A stretch of DNA of 23,167 nt from UBA5399 sp964464145 (GTDB taxonomy: Bacteria; Bacillota; Clostridia; Christensenellales; Christensenellaceae), in the NCBI GenBank assembly GCA_964464145.1, contig CAYXFB010000040.1, positions 1-23,167 of the forward strand. Direction: 5' to 3'. The notes beneath the pieces are model-generated. The model saw only the letters and a list, made by a program, of their open reading frames with translations. It did not search any database and was not told the origin of the DNA. Below are positions 22,457 to 23,167 of the stretch, one piece after another (the first letter of the stretch is position 1; every line of letters starts with the position of its first letter). Position numbers and translations under genes: made by a program.

Positions 22457-23167
22457 ATGAGTGCAGTACATATTGGAAACTTGGTCTTGAAGAAGGCCGT
22501 AATTCAAGGCGGCATGGGGGTCGGCATAAGCTGCTCCGGACTTGCGGGAGCGGTCGCGTGCGAGGGCGGCATGGGGGTCGTTTCATCCGCGCAGATAGGA
22601 TATGGCGATCCGGGCTTTAAAGCTCAGCCGGAGGAAACAAACCTGAAAGCACTGCCCGTGGAAATCAAAAGGGCAAAGGAGCTCGCGCAGGGCAACGGCG
22701 TAGTTGCGGTAAATATAATGTCAGTAACGCAGCTATACGAGGATTATGTGAAAACGGCCATCAGCGCCGGTGTTGACGCGATCATCTCGGGCGCCGGGCT
22801 GCCGGTGGAGCTGCCCGCCTTCGCAAAAGGCACGGGCGTCAAGATCGCCCCCGTGCTGTCGTCCTTCAAGGCCGCCAAGGTGCTGCTGAATCTTTGGCAT
22901 AAAAAACACGGCGCCACCGCAGATTTTTTGATCATGGAAAGCCCGTATTCCGGCGGACATCAAGGCTACGCACACCATAGTCTGGATAATTTGGACGAAT
23001 CCATAAAGATTTTTGAGGACGACGTCAAAAAGGTTATCGAGCTCAAAAAAAACTATGAGGATATGTATCAAAAGCGCATCCCCGTCTTTGTGGCGGGTGG
23101 CATTTTCGATTCGGCGGATGTGCGGCATGCGCTGTCTCTGGGTGCCGACGGAGTTCAGGTGGGAACG
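22457..23167 (+). CDS. Nitronate monooxygenase / 2-nitropropane dioxygenase-family flavoprotein, 3' end outside window
   Basis: The frame is open from ATG at 22457 to the window end, giving 237 codons. The start has AAGGAG five bases upstream. The protein begins MSAVHIGNLVLKKAVIQGGM and shows the FMN-barrel features of the NMO/FabK group: IQGGMGVGIS near the N-terminus, AGVDAIISGAGLP, ESPYSGGHQGYAHH (the GGHxG FMN-phosphate loop) and PVFVAGGIFDSADVRHALSLGADGVQVGT, where the window cuts it. Members oxidise alkyl nitronates such as propionate 3-nitronate, or act as enoyl-ACP reductases (FabK); many are uncharacterised. It reads away from the catabolic operon and shares only the intergenic region with it, so a link to the pathway is not shown. 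Confidence 0.9.
   Translation, partial: MSAVHIGNLVLKKAVIQGGMGVGISCSGLAGAVACEGGMGVVSSAQIGYGDPGFKAQPEETNLKALPVEIKRAKELAQGNGVVAVNIMSVTQLYEDYVKTAISAGVDAIISGAGLPVELPAFAKGTGVKIAPVLSSFKAAKVLLNLWHKKHGATADFLIMESPYSGGHQGYAHHSLDNLDESIKIFEDDVKKVIELKKNYEDMYQKRIPVFVAGGIFDSADVRHALSLGADGVQVGT

Overview
The window looks like a chromosomal segment from a fairly GC-rich member of the Clostridia (Bacillota). This is inferred from strong AGGAGG-type ribosome sites, mixed ATG/GTG/TTG starts, an encoded CCA on the tRNA, a CdaR/PucR-type regulator and butyrate-type acyl-CoA enzymes. I cannot name the genus.

Left edge (1-1756): the end of an integrated element. It holds an AT-rich, apparently frameshifted XRE-type regulator and a complete tyrosine integrase reading toward tRNA-Gly(TCC). 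The integrase lies against the 3' end of the tRNA, the classic layout for an element inserted there. The rest of the element is off the window to the left.

Main body (1922-21964): sixteen genes, all on the minus strand, mostly with ATGA overlaps or gaps of a few bases. In order of transcription they are: a CdaR-type regulator; an SDR dehydrogenase; an AMP-forming acyl-CoA ligase; two tandem AHL-lactonase-like metallo-beta-lactamase-fold hydrolases; a ribose-type ABC importer (lipoprotein, double ATPase, two permeases); thiolase; 3-hydroxyacyl-CoA dehydrogenase; a fused class I CoA-transferase; a VOC epimerase-like protein; a GldA/F/G-like ABC module with a DUF4340 protein; and glycerate kinase.

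How they may work together (inference): import of a polar lactone or hydroxy acid, ring opening by the lactonases, CoA activation by the ligase or CoA-transferase, oxidation of a 3-hydroxyacyl-CoA, thiolysis to acetyl-CoA, and recovery of the remaining acid. No acyl-CoA dehydrogenase or enoyl-CoA hydratase is present, so the substrate probably already carries a 3-hydroxyl. With glycerate kinase at the end, a 2-deoxypentonate such as 2-deoxyribonate fits: thiolysis would give acetyl-CoA and glyceryl-CoA. This is the main candidate for an undescribed pathway here. The weak point is that the Gld-like module lies between the CoA genes and glycerate kinase.

Right edge (21965-23167): a 492-base AT-rich divergent intergenic region with palindromes, an extended -10 promoter and a structured leader, then the first 237 codons of a nitronate monooxygenase-family flavoprotein that runs off the window.
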